From Oxytricha trifallax (taxonomy: Eukaryota > Ciliophora > Spirotrichea > Sporadotrichida > Oxytrichidae): DNA of 64,000 bases. How positions within the stretch are numbered: position 1 is the stretch's first letter; each line of letters begins with the position of its first letter. The stretch covers positions 1 to 64,000 of the forward strand of contig ARYC01000125.1 in the NCBI GenBank assembly GCA_000711775.1, given 5' to 3'. The position numbers and the translations under genes are program-made. Under the pieces are notes generated by a model. That model was not told the origin of the DNA, ran no database searches, and was given only the letters and a program-made list of their open reading frames with translations. Of this stretch, positions 33,733 to 44,683 are shown piece after piece.

Positions 33733-35146
33733 TCACTATTTGATGTTGTTCTTGATAATCATGAGTGAAGCTTTATTTTCAAGAAACTAATCAAGCAATA
33801 CTTTTGCCAGGATTTAACTTGACTCTATCCACTTTAAAATATTATCTCTCATTAATTTTGATTCCTCTGACTCATCAAGCTCCTTTCCATCTTAACCAAT
33901 CAGTTTACCATCGTTATTGTCCTTTTGATCTTATTACTTGTGCATAAGAAGTTTCACGGCTTCAACAAGCTTACCCAAGTTTTAGGCCACAGTTTCTTGA
34001 CCTTCAGGCATTAGGTTTTTCAAAATAATTTCAATTGAAGTTTCAATCATTGAAATTAACTTCTTGACTTTCTAGATGTCGATGTTTTTACCTTTAGAAA
34101 CAGTTCCTCCCAAAACAACATTTAGCCTGTTGATTTTTAAAAGCACCTAGAAGTATTGAGAAACAATTCTTATCTAGTTTGTTGCTACTTACTAGACTTT
34201 GTTTAAATACATAGATACAAACTCTCTGTCTAGTTTGTCAGCCAACTTTAGCTAATCATTAATTTCTGTCAGAATTTTGGTTTGAACAATCTTGAGAGTT
34301 TTCTGTCTGTCTCTCAACTCAACTAATGTAAAAATTTGCTGAGGATAAAGATTCTCCTTATCAGGATTTGAATCAATGGCAAGATTCATGAGTTTTCTAT
34401 CAATAGGATAAAAGCTAGTACTGTTGTCAGAGCTTTGAACTTATTAATACTACATATTTGACATCTCATAAATCTTCTATCGTTTTTACTCAGAACTCAT
34501 TTCTGAATTCAACTTGTTGTATAGTATACCTTTGAATAGGTTATCAGGATCTTGTGGAGAGCAATATTTTGCTAGTCTCATCAATTCAATATAAACTTAG
34601 TTCTAATGGTGCTCATCATTAACGTTAGTAAGTTAATGCTAGTTTTATTGTTGATAATTCTAACCTTACAAATTGAACTAACCAGTTTATTAATTTGTTT
34701 GAGGTTTGAAGTCAACTCCAGTGTTTGATGTGTGTAGTCCATATTGATTCACTTGTTAAAATATGAGATAAGTAAAGCTTTATATTTTATTGCTGGTTAT
34801 TTTGCTGAGTATTGCCAAATCCAGACTAGCTTGAAGTTCCTCCAAAGTTTGGCCTGATAGATTATGAACTATTTGAAGTGTTGAATCCTTGTGGTCTAAA
34901 CCCTTAATTTGAAGTAGAACTTTGAAAAGTAGAAGAATTTGATCCAAAATTAGGTTTGAACTGAGATTGAGTTGAATTACCACCACTTCCTGAAGACGAT
35001 GACTACCCAAAACCCATTGGTCTAAACTGATTTGCTTAACCACTTGACTGCTAACCAAAGACAGGAGTCTAGTTTGTTTAGGTGTTTGTTCCGAATTGGT
35101 TTGTGGTATTTGAAGTTTGCTAGTTAAAAGCAGGTCTGAAGTTCAT
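33733..35146 (-). CDS. NUP54: nucleoporin Nup54-like
   Basis: Nuclear pore protein of the central-channel Nup62 complex. ATG 35146 starts MNFRPAFNQQTSNTTNQFG. Residues 1-150 are an FG-repeat region with GFGQ, NFGS, NFGG and SGFGN motifs in a Ser/Asn/Gln background. The rest is a helical Nup54/Nup57 domain: YIELMRLAKYCSPQDPDNLF, then the coiled-coil stretches LRDRQKTLKIVQTKILTEIN and VSMYLNKVQQVATNQIRIV. A C-terminal helix (ILKWIESSQILAKVLL) precedes TGA 33733-33735. One 46-bp IES (34742-34787, pointer CAATA on the coding strand) interrupts the FG/helical junction. Without it the gene is exactly 456 codons, which fits Nup54 proteins. It would anchor FG domains in the pore through coiled-coil contacts. 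Confidence 0.85.
34742..34787. other. IES, 46 bp, pointer TATTG (plus strand)
   Basis: TATTG at 34742 and 34788. Removal restores the NUP54 frame (QNNQQYGLHTSN). Confidence 0.85.
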
Positions 35147-35360
35147 TTTTATTTAAATTTATAATACAAGTGAAGTTTTTAGTTTGATTTGCTTAATAAG
35201 GAATAATAGTAGAAATAATTGAATATAATAAATTAAGAGCCTTATATTTATAATTATTAAATATGAGACAACAACTTTTAATTTTGTTATTTATATTTGA
35301 GTGTTAGTAAAATTAAATTTTTAACTACAAAGAGAAGCGTAGACAATCATTAACCCAATA
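35147..35360. promoter_or_regulatory. bidirectional spacer NUP54/DAP3
   Basis: 214 bp between two divergent start codons, AT-rich; it must contain both 5' regions. I see no conserved box. Confidence 0.4.
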
Positions 35361-37780
35361 ATGGATGCAGCTAAGTTAAGACTGCTAGTATCCAAAAACA
35401 AAAGACATTCCATCAGAAGACTTATCAGACCAAGTGGACTTGACCCTCAGTCCTTCCTCTACGGTCGTGACTCCTAATAACTAAGAAAAAGTTTGGCAGA
35501 TTATTTCTTTACTTACACAAGGCAAGTCATTCCCAAGATGGAGGAAAAAGTTGAGTTGCAACTACTTGAGAAATTCAAGAGCAGATTAGGCAATGTTTAA
35601 GAGCAAAAGGAAGTTATGCAGGCTTATTATAACAGGAAAGACAATCTTGCAAAGATGGCTGAGCCAGAAGACTTGGGAGAACCAGAAAAGAAAGAGAAGT
35701 TGCTCACAATGCCTGGTGAGGAATATGGAAGAACAATTAGCAATGCAGAGGGAGAAGGTTTGAAATATCACACATTTGAAGATATCGGTAAATACACTAT
35801 ATTCCCAACAAAGCACTGGCAGCGTATGTTATTGAAATTTGTATAAAATTGTGGATATATGTTCCCTACTGAATTTTTTGGAAGATTTGGTGAAGACGAA
35901 TTCAACAGAAATAGCACAGTTGGAATCATGACAAGAGAGGAAGGTCTTAGACTTACTAATGATCTTTCAAGATTAACACTTCCTCATGAGAGATAAGTAG
36001 ACTACCTCTCAATGATGAGATTTGAAAATACTGAAGTTTAAAATATTTTATGAACCTACTTTTTATATAAAGTTAAGCATGAAATAGTGAAAGATGAATA
36101 GAAGTTCACTGCTATTCAATAAGATTTCAGTTTGGACTTACTCGACTACATCAACACTTAATCAGATTAAGAATTCAAATTAGAATTGAAAAAATTGTTC
36201 CAATCCCCAGCTGTCTTTGATGGTTTGATCTCAATTTTAGTCTAAGAGTTAAGAAAGAAGCCAATAAGATATCATTTGTGTATTAAAGAAGCCAGAATCC
36301 AAGTCATTGACTAAATTGTTAAGGTCTTGCATCAAACCATGAAAGAGAAGAATTTGAATCCTTAATCCCTCTTTGAGATGTTCATGTTTATCAAAACTAT
36401 CAATATTGACCTTCCCAAGAAAAATCTAGGGGCTCATCATGAGCTTTAAGCTAACGAAGTCCATAATTACAAACTGTACACTGCCACTTATCACAAGGTT
36501 TGCAATCATCTCTGGAGACCAGAAGATATAAGAAGAGTTTCACTACCACAATTTAAGGGAGTAAACTCAGGAGTTTTGCTATGGGGAAACAGAGGTGTCG
36601 GTAAATCTCAAATATTGACTTATGCATCAGCATGGGGTCATGAAAATAACTGGGTCGTAGTTATTTAAAATTATTCTAAACTTATGGTAAAAAATAGAAA
36701 AATCATAAAACAACTAGAACAATAAACTTTATAATTTTCTTATTAAAAACATAGTTTTACACTAAATAATAAAAATAACAAGAAATTATGATAATTATTT
36801 AATTTCTTTAGAAATTCCTTTTTTATTTGTAGTTACAATTCCTAAATGCGAAAATTACACTGACGGTAATGAGGAAATATTCAGATATAAAAATGGACTC
36901 TATTTCTAAAAGGAAGTAGCATTGAGAACTCTCCATGACTTTATGTTTTCAAATGAGAGAATGCTTAGAGAGACTGAAGTTGATATGTCTGTCTATGGAA
37001 AGATCGACATCAGTGGAGTTAGAGATGGAGATCCAGAGCCAAATCCAAGAATTTGGGATGATTAAAAACAGTGCTGGTCTGACTCATGGAAAGAGAATCT
37101 TTATGATTTTGAAGTCAAGGATTTGGAGGCAATCTACGATGAAATGAATTATAGATGCTCAGATAAACTAACAGACCCAAAAACTCTATGGGACATTGCT
37201 GAATTCGGTATTGAAAATTAAGATTTAGCCACAAACTGCTTTGGTGAGTTACTTGAACAGTTATATCACACCGACAAGTTCCATACTCTCATCGCAATTT
37301 ATTTGATCAATAATGTATTTAAATCAATCTAGTCTATTTGATTTTAAATGGACGGTTATAACGATTGGTTCAAGCCATCCCAATACTTTTCTTTTAATTA
37401 TAAACTTGAGTTTTAGATATGATAACTCTAACACTTTAAGAGGCAGAATCCCACCTTAAGATTTCGCCTTAGTAAGATTGTTAATGAGATTCGATGGACA
37501 CTTCATGAGAAATGGTTTCAAGTTAACCAGCACAACTCACTATAGACAATTCAACCATCTCGCAACACCAGATATGCTAGGACTCCCAGAAGGATATCAC
37601 GCAAGAGTTGGAAACTTAGCTCTTAACGATTTTAGAACAATGACTAAATATTACCATATTACTGGTTGGATGAACGAACTATACAGAGAACCCGAGGTTG
37701 AATCTCTCTATATGGAAACACAAGGAAACTGGTGGGCCTTCCACGAATCTTACAACAGATATCAAAGAATTCATTATTGA
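35361..37780 (+). CDS. DAP3: mitochondrial small-subunit ribosomal protein mS29 (DAP3-like GTPase)
   Basis: mS29/DAP3 is a GTP-binding protein of the mitochondrial ribosome head. ATG 35361 starts MDAAKLRLLVSKNKRHSI. The N-terminal 220 residues form a ciliate-type extension, with TISNAEGEGLKYHTFEDIG near residue 115. The P-loop is GVLLWGNRGVGKSQILTYA (about 36570-36625). After the 172-bp IES comes VVVTIPKCENYTDG, then WDIAEFGIENQDLATNCFGELLEQ, IAMDGYNDW (Walker B), IPPQDFALVRLLMRFDGHF and the conserved end HYRQFNHLATPD to TGA 37778-37780. Four IESs (36, 172, 51 and 19 bp) each have a clear pointer. Removing them leaves 714 codons exactly, longer than the near-400 residues of animal DAP3. Confidence 0.9.
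36034..36069. other. IES, 36 bp, pointer AAGTT
   Basis: AAGTT at 36034 and 36070. Removal deletes an in-frame TGA in DAP3 and gives NTEVKHEIVKDEQ. Confidence 0.8.
36657..36828. other. IES, 172 bp, pointer GTAGTTA
   Basis: GTAGTTA at 36657 and 36829, with almost pure A/T between. Removal joins NWVVV to TIPKCEN in DAP3. Confidence 0.9.
37296..37346. other. IES, 51 bp, pointer AAT
   Basis: AAT at 37296 and 37347. Removal deletes a TGA and rebuilds the Walker B segment LIAMDGYNDW. Confidence 0.7.
37392..37410. other. IES, 19 bp, pointer TTTTA
   Basis: TTTTA at 37392 and 37411. Removal corrects a frameshift in DAP3 (QYFSFRYDNSNTLRG). Confidence 0.8.
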
Positions 37781-37984
37781 AAAATTGAAAAAAAAAGGAA
37801 TAGATTATGGATTCTTTCATTGTTTAGAATTATAAGTTTCAAAATGGAGGGATTAAAGCTCTTCATAAAAAAAACTTCTCTATTATTTAAATTAAACTCT
37901 TACTTCAAATATAAAATTCAAAGAAATTACCTCATCATCGAGTAGAATTAGTAAAATTAACTAAATGATTATAATCAAAATAAA

Positions 37985-40900
37985 ATGATAGGATATCCGG
38001 ATTTATCTCCAACATCTAAATTGGGCATTGATTAAAAGCTTAAAAATCTCTATGAAGTCATCAGAAAGAAAAAGATAACATATTTTATTTTTTATATAAA
38101 AGGGAATATTGACAAACGATGATGATGATATGATCATCGTGAAAAACGCATTTAAAGACATTCCCGTGTTCAAAGATATACCAAATAATTTCAAAGTTGA
38201 TGTAATCTATATATTATAAGCGACTTAATAATTTTGAAGAAAATATAGATTTCTATATTAATTAGATTTTTGAATAAATCTTTTGATGCTTTTCATTTAT
38301 ATTTAGTTAGCTAATTCTTTGGAAGCTCTAAAATTCAAGACTCATGATATTGTATTTGACCAGAGAGAATCTTAATATGTCTACATTCTTCTCTAAGGTG
38401 AAGCCTTGATCATAAATAATGAGAAGCAATTGAATATAGTAAGTATATCACAAAAGCTTTGCTTAATGTTGTTTGTAGTTACTAAAGACAAATTTTAGCA
38501 CTGCAAGCACTCCTAAGCCTGTTGAAGTAGATACTTTTGAGGATTAGCTTGACCTGAACTAAATGCGTTTCAGAAAATAAACGGTTGTAGCGCCCAGATA
38601 GCTCAATTAACGATAAAAATCCATAGAAAATAGTCCAGCAGGTAAAGACACAAAGAATTAAGGCTAAACTCCTAATGAGGAGAGTTAAGCACCTGTAACG
38701 CCCGCTTGGAAAAAGAACGAAGATATCAAAATTATTTAAGTGTGCGATTGCTTTGGGTAATACTACTCACTTACAGGCAGTAAATGGCGACCTTCCTTTG
38801 TAATGGCTATCAAAGATGATACAATGATACTTAGAACTCCAGTTGCTAAGATAGATCAAATGTTAAATGTAAAATATTTTCTTCATCATTTTATACGTAT
38901 TAGAAAATAAACTCATCAGAACAGCACAAGCAGTTGCTATCTTTTCTAAATTAAACTATTTTCGGTTTTGATCGCATCTCTGCTGCCGCCAGAGATAAAG
39001 TTGCGAGATGTTTTGTTGAGAAGCAATTCTATCCAGGTTAAAAACTTATAAAAGAAGGAGAATCGCAAAACTCAGCATTTATCATAAAAGAGGGTGAATG
39101 TGTCTTACTTTCAAAACAAAACCCAGTTGATGTAAAATTTACTGAAGATGGACAAGTGTATAAGAAAAACATAAGAGGTCTCTAGACTTTGAAAGAAGAC
39201 AGGAAAAAGAGAGGCTATATGTCAAAAACCACGAACTAGTTCAAATTTGGAGTAAAAGGTAAATCCTAATGGGTAGGCGAGGATATTCTAATTTTTAGTG
39301 GATAAGAGACATTTTACTTCAGCGTTGTAGCAGTGGGAAAGGTAACTGCTCTTGAAATTAGTAGAATGGATATGATTAGTAAATTACCATAGCAATTTGT
39401 GAAATATCTAGAGAAGGGTTCTCTAAAGCGTAAGGAATTCGTTCTATAGAGAATGAAAAATATTAACAAAACTGTAAAGTAGATAATCAAGAATGGAGAA
39501 GACAAAGAATAGTTTGATGATGAATATGAAAGATAGAGACATTCAAATTAACAATCATAACTTATTCAACAGAAAATAATGTCATTAAATGAATCACAAT
39601 CTAACAATAAAATTGGCATGAAGGACACTATAAACTTAAAGATCAATTTTGAATCAAGATCTTAGTTAATGGGTTCAGTTTAAAAGAGTAATATCTCATT
39701 GCCTATGATTCAAAATTAAAGAGAAATTAATACTTCTATTAGCAAGAATACAATATCTGACAACTTAAGTTAAAATGACCAAAGAACTTTCCAGTCGATT
39801 TAATTATTTTATTATCGATATAGAAAACTATCTCAAGAGATTAATCGCCTATAAAATAATAGTAAAATCATAAATAAGTTTAAAATTCTAAAGACATTCA
39901 AAAGGTTTACCTTGAGTAAATAAATGAGATGATAGACAAGAAGAATCTTAAAAACTATGGACTTCTTGAATTAAATGAACTTAGAAAATAATCTCAAAGT
40001 GAGTTAGGAGATATTAATAGGAAAAGCTTGAATTTAAGTTAGATATCAGGTAACTTAACTTAAATTGGAGTTGATAGATCATTTAGCAAGCATACCTAAT
40101 CAATTGCAAATATTTCCAATGCTGATGCACTAGAACTAATGACCAGGAATGAAAGTGTGCAGGGTCTTTATTAAGCTTCCATTTCTCAGGATAGAACAAA
40201 TAGGAAAATTGCTCTACTTAATGCTAAAAGTTTGAAACCATTCTAGCTTCACAGAAGAACAGAATTTGTTCCAGTATATTATTAAAAAGATCCTCAAAAG
40301 ACAAGAAATTTCATCGCTAATTCAATTTAAATGATGAAGTTTCAAGATGATAATAACAATAATCTTGAAAGTCTAAATATGTCCAATATTTAACTTAATC
40401 AGTATGATTCCTCAACTTAGCTGAACATAAATGATCCAATAAAACACGAAGATGTCTATAATTTCTAATAAAAAGCCCTACAACCCAAGATTTATCAGTT
40501 CAGTTCTCCAGATTAAAATTTGCCTTAAATAAATTAAAGTATCTCACCAATTTTCAAGCAGAAATCTCAAATGAGAAATTACCATACTCTTGATTAAAAA
40601 CTTAAAAAAGAAGCACGAGTGAAGTACGCTTCTTTTATGCTTGGTGCTCATAGGTAAATTAATGAGTTGGATAAGAGCATAATAAATAAATCTATCCATT
40701 CAAGCAACACATTTGGCAATAAATCCTAATTATAGAACTATCAATCAACTCAACTACAAAGTAACCCGTATTAGTTGAGTCAAAGCATTCAAAATAAAAG
40801 CATTAATCAATCTTACTATGGTATGATGGGTAAAAATTAAAATAATTCAGATGAGATGAGTAGAGAAAACACCCCAAATCCCTGGGAGGCTCATAAAAGA

Positions 40901-41014
40901 AGAGAGCTTAGGAAATCATAGATGCATACTCAAAGTATTTATTAGAGTGAATTTAATAACATAGGGGATTAATCAAGATAGTAAGCACTTTAATATCTTA
41001 ATTATGATATTTGA
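37985..41014 (+). CDS. large protein with two cyclic-nucleotide-binding domains
   Basis: ATG 37985 starts MIGYPDLSPTSKLGIDQKL. The first cNMP-binding domain (about residues 55-120) includes FKVDLANSLEALKFKTHDIVFDQRESQYVYILLQGEALI. The second (about residues 215-370) has ISAAARDKVARCFVEKQFYPGQKLIKEGESQNSAFIIKEGECVLL and GEDILIFSGQETFYFSVVA, with a long insertion inside the beta roll. The C-terminal 500 residues are Ser/Asn/Gln-rich and low complexity. Three introns (38202-38306, 38439-38478, 38869-38903) and two IESs (34 and 20 bp) give 932 codons exactly, ending TGA 41012-41014. No kinase or channel domain is attached. It may sense cAMP/cGMP in ciliary or cortical signalling. The phosphate-binding-cassette Arg is not evident, so binding itself is uncertain. 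Confidence 0.8.
38078..38111. other. IES, 34 bp, pointer ACA
   Basis: ACA at 38078 and 38112. Removal avoids three TGA codons in a row and gives RKKKITNDDDDM. Confidence 0.7.
39795..39814. other. IES, 20 bp, pointer TCGAT
   Basis: TCGAT at 39795 and 39815. Removal corrects the frame in the cNMP-binding gene (RTFQSIQKTISRD). Confidence 0.85.
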
Positions 41015-41120
41015 TTTAATAATTACTATTCATGGAAGTGTAAAATAACTTATATAATTTCATTGATATTTATAATTAATATTAAAGTCATTAAATTAAT
41101 CAAATAATATGATAATAGTT

Positions 41121-42715
41121 TCAAAGGCGATTTAACTTATAGTTACTTTATATGAATTTTAATTTTTCATGATTTCTAGCAGTTAGACTGCCACTCATTT
41201 ATATATTAGATGCAGTCTTAACTCTTGTCAGACTGCTGTACATTTCAGGAAAAATAGCTCTATTTTATTATGATAAATCCATTTACTATCGATTAGTCAA
41301 ATTAAAGGTTCTGCTTTCTCTTTCCTTAACATTATCGATTTAAGATGTAATTAGTAATTCAGGAAGATCTTTCTAATTATCTTTTTCACTTTATATTTGG
41401 ATCTTTACAAAATCCAAGTTATTTCCTGAAAGTGTAGATTCCACAACATTCTTGCTACTATGTGAAAGCTTTTAAGGAATTTTTACTTTATCATCATTTT
41501 TATATTAATCAAAATTTTGTTACAATGTTCTTTTGGATAGCGAAAGTTGAGGTGCATATACTTTGGTGATTTAGTTGTTTCTTTTATTGAAAAAATTTTC
41601 TGATGATGATTGTTTTACAATGGATATTATGCTATTATGTAATATTCGATAAAATATTTTAAATAAAAATGAATTGGCAGTAACTTGAAAAGTATAATAA
41701 TGTTACCCCTCAAAAATTAAGTATATTTAAATCTTTAATAAATGAATTGCCTGTTATTTTTATAATGCAGAGATGTTGATAAATTTTCAATATCTTATAA
41801 TCATAATAATATAATAATTCATTTATTTGCTAATAATGATTTCTTTGAATCTGAAAAATCATGGGTACTCGAAGCTAATACTTGGTCATCGTTTTAAGGT
41901 TATTAATTCTAATTTAAAGGTAAATTTTAATTTCTAGAAACTGAGTCTTTACTTTATTAATCCATAATATTAATTAGATTATTCTCGCTAGTCTTAAATT
42001 GAAATAATAATAAAATAATGCTAAATAATCTTCTGATTATCTTTGTTTCCGCCTGGATTTATGGATGCTCGTCCAGTCATAATCTACTTCAAATTGAAAA
42101 CTTGACCTCTCTAAGTATTCTAAAATCTTTAAGAGATTTATTCTTCAATCAATCCACTTTATTTGTAGGACAATTTACTTCTTGAAGTGTTATTTCTAAA
42201 AGAATGTGCTGCTGTGGAAATTTACCTATCAGTCAAATATCCACCTCGATTTGATTTCAAGTTAGAACTAAACAGCTTTTTGTCTTCTTAATTATATAAT
42301 TCTTAGAATCTTTGTGTGGTAGAGTGATTATCGTTATTTTTTATATTAGAAATTTTTCTTATAGAAATAGGTTCTTAGATTTACTTTGATTTTAATGGCG
42401 CTATAAAATCAACCTGATCAATTTCCTCTTTAATAGGCAAAGATAGTTTTCTTTCACTCTTTGTGAAACTTTTAAGATTTTCCTGAGATTAAGTTAAAAT
42501 GAAGTATTTTTTTAAAAGTATAAGTTGAATAAATAATCATTAGATTTATAACTAGATTAAGTTCTCTTAGACAGCATAAATTTATCTTTTAATGTGAAAT
42601 TTTTAATTTCTGAAAATTCATTTCTGGTAGTTTTACTTGGGTTTAAATCCTAAGTACCATATAAGTCGTTAATAGTCACTTCTCTGTTGTATTTCCCTCC
42701 TGCTTCACTTGACAT
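41121..42715 (-). CDS. unknown Ser/Asn/Lys-rich protein
   Basis: Not recognised. ATG 42715 starts MSSEAGGKYNREVTINDLYG. The frame shifts once after YLFNLYF; removing a 14-bp insert (42502-42515, pointer AAGTAT on the plus strand) restores it through TQSQENLKSFTKSERKL. It stays open to about 41880 (GRASINPGGNKDNQ), and a further block near 41560-41121 (SKNVVESTLSGNNLDF ... TARNHEKLKF) ends with TGA 41121-41123. The 41600-41880 interval is probably another IES or intron that I could not delimit. The protein is hydrophilic with no membrane segment. The frame upstream of its ATG runs open into the WASHC2-like gene, so it could also be that gene's C-terminal part. Confidence 0.5.
42502..42515. other. 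IES, 14 bp, pointer AAGTAT (plus strand)
   Basis: AAGTAT at 42502 and 42516. Removal corrects the frame of the 41121-42715 gene. At 14 bp including the pointer, this is one of the shortest candidates in the window. Confidence 0.6.
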
Positions 42716-42763
42716 CGTAACATACAAGAAACAATCTTCAATTAAAATGGCATGATCAATGAG

Positions 42764-42792
42764 AATTATTAGCAAAGAAATTGCTAATAATT
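42764..42792. other. perfect hairpin, 12-bp stem
   Basis: AATTATTAGCAA, a 5-nt AGAAA loop, and TTGCTAATAATT. It lies between the WASHC2-like gene and the next minus-strand ATG. It may be a relic of a small element or act on RNA. Confidence 0.45.
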
Positions 42793-42799
42793 AGATTTT

Positions 42800-44481
42800 A
42801 TCAGTTATAGTGTTTAACTTAGCTTTTGATGGCTTATTGTCTTCATCCTCTTTCAAGTCATTACCTCCAAACAAACCATTAGCAACGACTGGCCCATTAT
42901 TTCTAGGTGCTACATTTCTTGTCTCTTCAACAAAGCTTGGCTCATCATCGCCGCCAAACATAGCATTCTTTTTTCTAGCATCTCTCCAACCTCCTTGAGA
43001 TTGAAATAGGGATTTAGATCCATAGATGTCATCGTCGTCAACTTGCTGTTTCTGCTACATTTAAGGTGGAGGCGGCATCATATTTGGGGGAGGCATCATA
43101 TTAGAGGGAGGTGGCATCATATTAGGGGGAGGTGGCATCATATTGGGAGGAGGAGGCATACCACCTGGGGGCATCTATTAGCCATCTTAACCTGGAGGTT
43201 TGGTTTAATTTCCTGCCATCATTGAGAAGAGAGAAGGAGCGAATTCTCTATTTTGAGAAGGATCTACTTTTCGCTGTTCTTATTGCATCTCACCTCCTGG
43301 AGTTGGCACGTTCATCTGAATGTTTTAAGTAGGAAGTCAATAACACAATTAATTTATTTTACACCTGGCAAAAAATATTTACTATAATGTATTTTGAAAT
43401 ATTTTTTTATGAGTGGTGGAGGAGGGGGAATAAATCCTCCAGTTACTGGAGGAGGCATGTTACCCGGTGGGGGAGGTATGAAACCTGGTTTTGCCATTCC
43501 ACCTGGTGGAGGTGGAATATTCATGGGAGGAGGGGGTATGCCACCGCCTGGTGGAGGTGGAATATTCATGCCCATAGGTGGAGGTGGAGGCGGTGGAGGG
43601 ATATTTCCAAACATCCCTGGTGCAGGTGGAGCATTGATATTGATTTGCATCTGATCATAATAAGCTTACTAAGCTTATCTCATTTCCTCTAACTTAGCTT
43701 GTTCCTCTGCATTTTTCTGAATGGCTTATTGTTCCTACATTTTATCTTACTCCAATTGCTCTTGCTCTTCTTTATGAAGATCCAATTACTCGATATCATC
43801 ACCAAGATTACCAATGTAGACCATGCCTGCATATGGATGCTTTTGATATTCTAATGATCCGATAACATAAGGCAACTTAATCATGGCGTGAGTTCCCAGA
43901 TATCCCTTCTTTCTGATATCTTTAGTTTGAGTCTCTGCAAGAGTTTGCTCTTCGTCTTTCCCCTCAGATTTATCTTTGGAGATTTCGTTGAATGCCAACT
44001 CTAAAGCGTATGCTAGCTTCTCATCTTCCGATCTCACATCCCCAAACATCATATGAATAAAATAAAGTCAAAAATATATTAGCTGGTTGTTCTTCTTCTT
44101 AAGGTTGGTTTTGCAGCTCAGTTGCATCTTCTACAACCTATATATAGATTTAACTAAATTTGAAACTTCTTGATTAAATAGATTTCTTCTGAATAATCCA
44201 TTATAAACATTTATTTAACAAAATCTCTAACATTCTACTAGTCTTTTACTTACATTTTCTATGAACTTGTTGAAATTAATAGCATTGAATGCATTGATAG
44301 AATTGTAAAGTGTGGTATGCGCCGCGTTAATAGCTCGACTCAGCTCACTCATAGAATTATGAATGAGATGCGCACTGCCCACGACGTTTTCCTCCATAAA
44401 CTTCAATTTGTCGAAAAGCTTCTCATCTGAAGCTAGGTTCCAATTAGATTTTTCGCCTTGGAGCTCTTAAAAATTTGACAT
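42800..44481 (-). CDS. WASHC2: WASH-complex subunit WASHC2/FAM21-like
   Basis: ATG 44481 starts MSNFQELQGEKSNWNLASDEKLF. Helices follow that end NAFNAINFNKFIENVVED, matching the FAM21 N-terminal domain (the NTQFIENRVYDE-like block). Then come EDEKLAYALELAFNEI and IKLPYVIGSLEYQKHPYAGMVYIG, another FAM21 block (LPYLIGS). A Pro-rich region with repeated PPPPNMM and PPPPGG units precedes LFa-like motifs (SLFQSQGGWRDAR, AMFGGDDEPSFV, GLFGGNDLKEDED). FAM21 tethers the WASH Arp2/3 activator to endosomes through such LFa motifs and retromer. An intron lies near 44140-44255. IESs lie at 44051-44075 and 43181-43214, with one more near 43333-43412. The true stop is unclear because the frame continues past 42800. 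Confidence 0.75.
43181..43214. other. IES, 34 bp, pointer GCCATC (plus strand)
   Basis: GCCATC at 43181 and 43215. Removal gives LLNDGQQMPPGGMPPPP in frame. Confidence 0.85.
43333..43412. other. IES, about 80 bp, A-run pointer
   Basis: Separates FIPPPPPL from NIQMNVPTPGG in the WASHC2-like gene. The border is a run of A (T on the plus strand), so the exact cut is ambiguous. A frame-restoring solution exists. Confidence 0.5.
44051..44075. other. IES, 25 bp, pointer ATAT
   Basis: ATAT at 44051 and 44076. Removal joins EEEQPAN to MMFGDVRSEDEK in frame. Confidence 0.75.
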
Positions 44482-44683
44482 TTATATTATAATCTAGCAC
44501 AGAGAATTATAATAAATCCATATAATTTAGTTATATCTTTAAGGAAATTTTGATCGTATTCAAAAAAATATTGTCAAGTTACTTTCAAGAAATTTAATTG
44601 CATTACAAACCAAAATAAATTTCTAGATATAGTTAAATTAAACTTTAAATTGTTTCTTGTAATTGAATTAAATTTGCTTAATA

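Noticed and set aside
36657..36828. 172-bp DAP3 insert as a GT-AG intron
   Set aside because: It starts with GT but a splice ending at the available AG does not keep the frame, while the 7-bp repeat GTAGTTA gives an exact in-frame join; IES is preferred.
43387..43692. Plus-strand Gly/Trp-rich reading frames
   Set aside because: They are the reverse complement of the Pro-rich repeats of the WASHC2-like gene; composition is dictated by the other strand.
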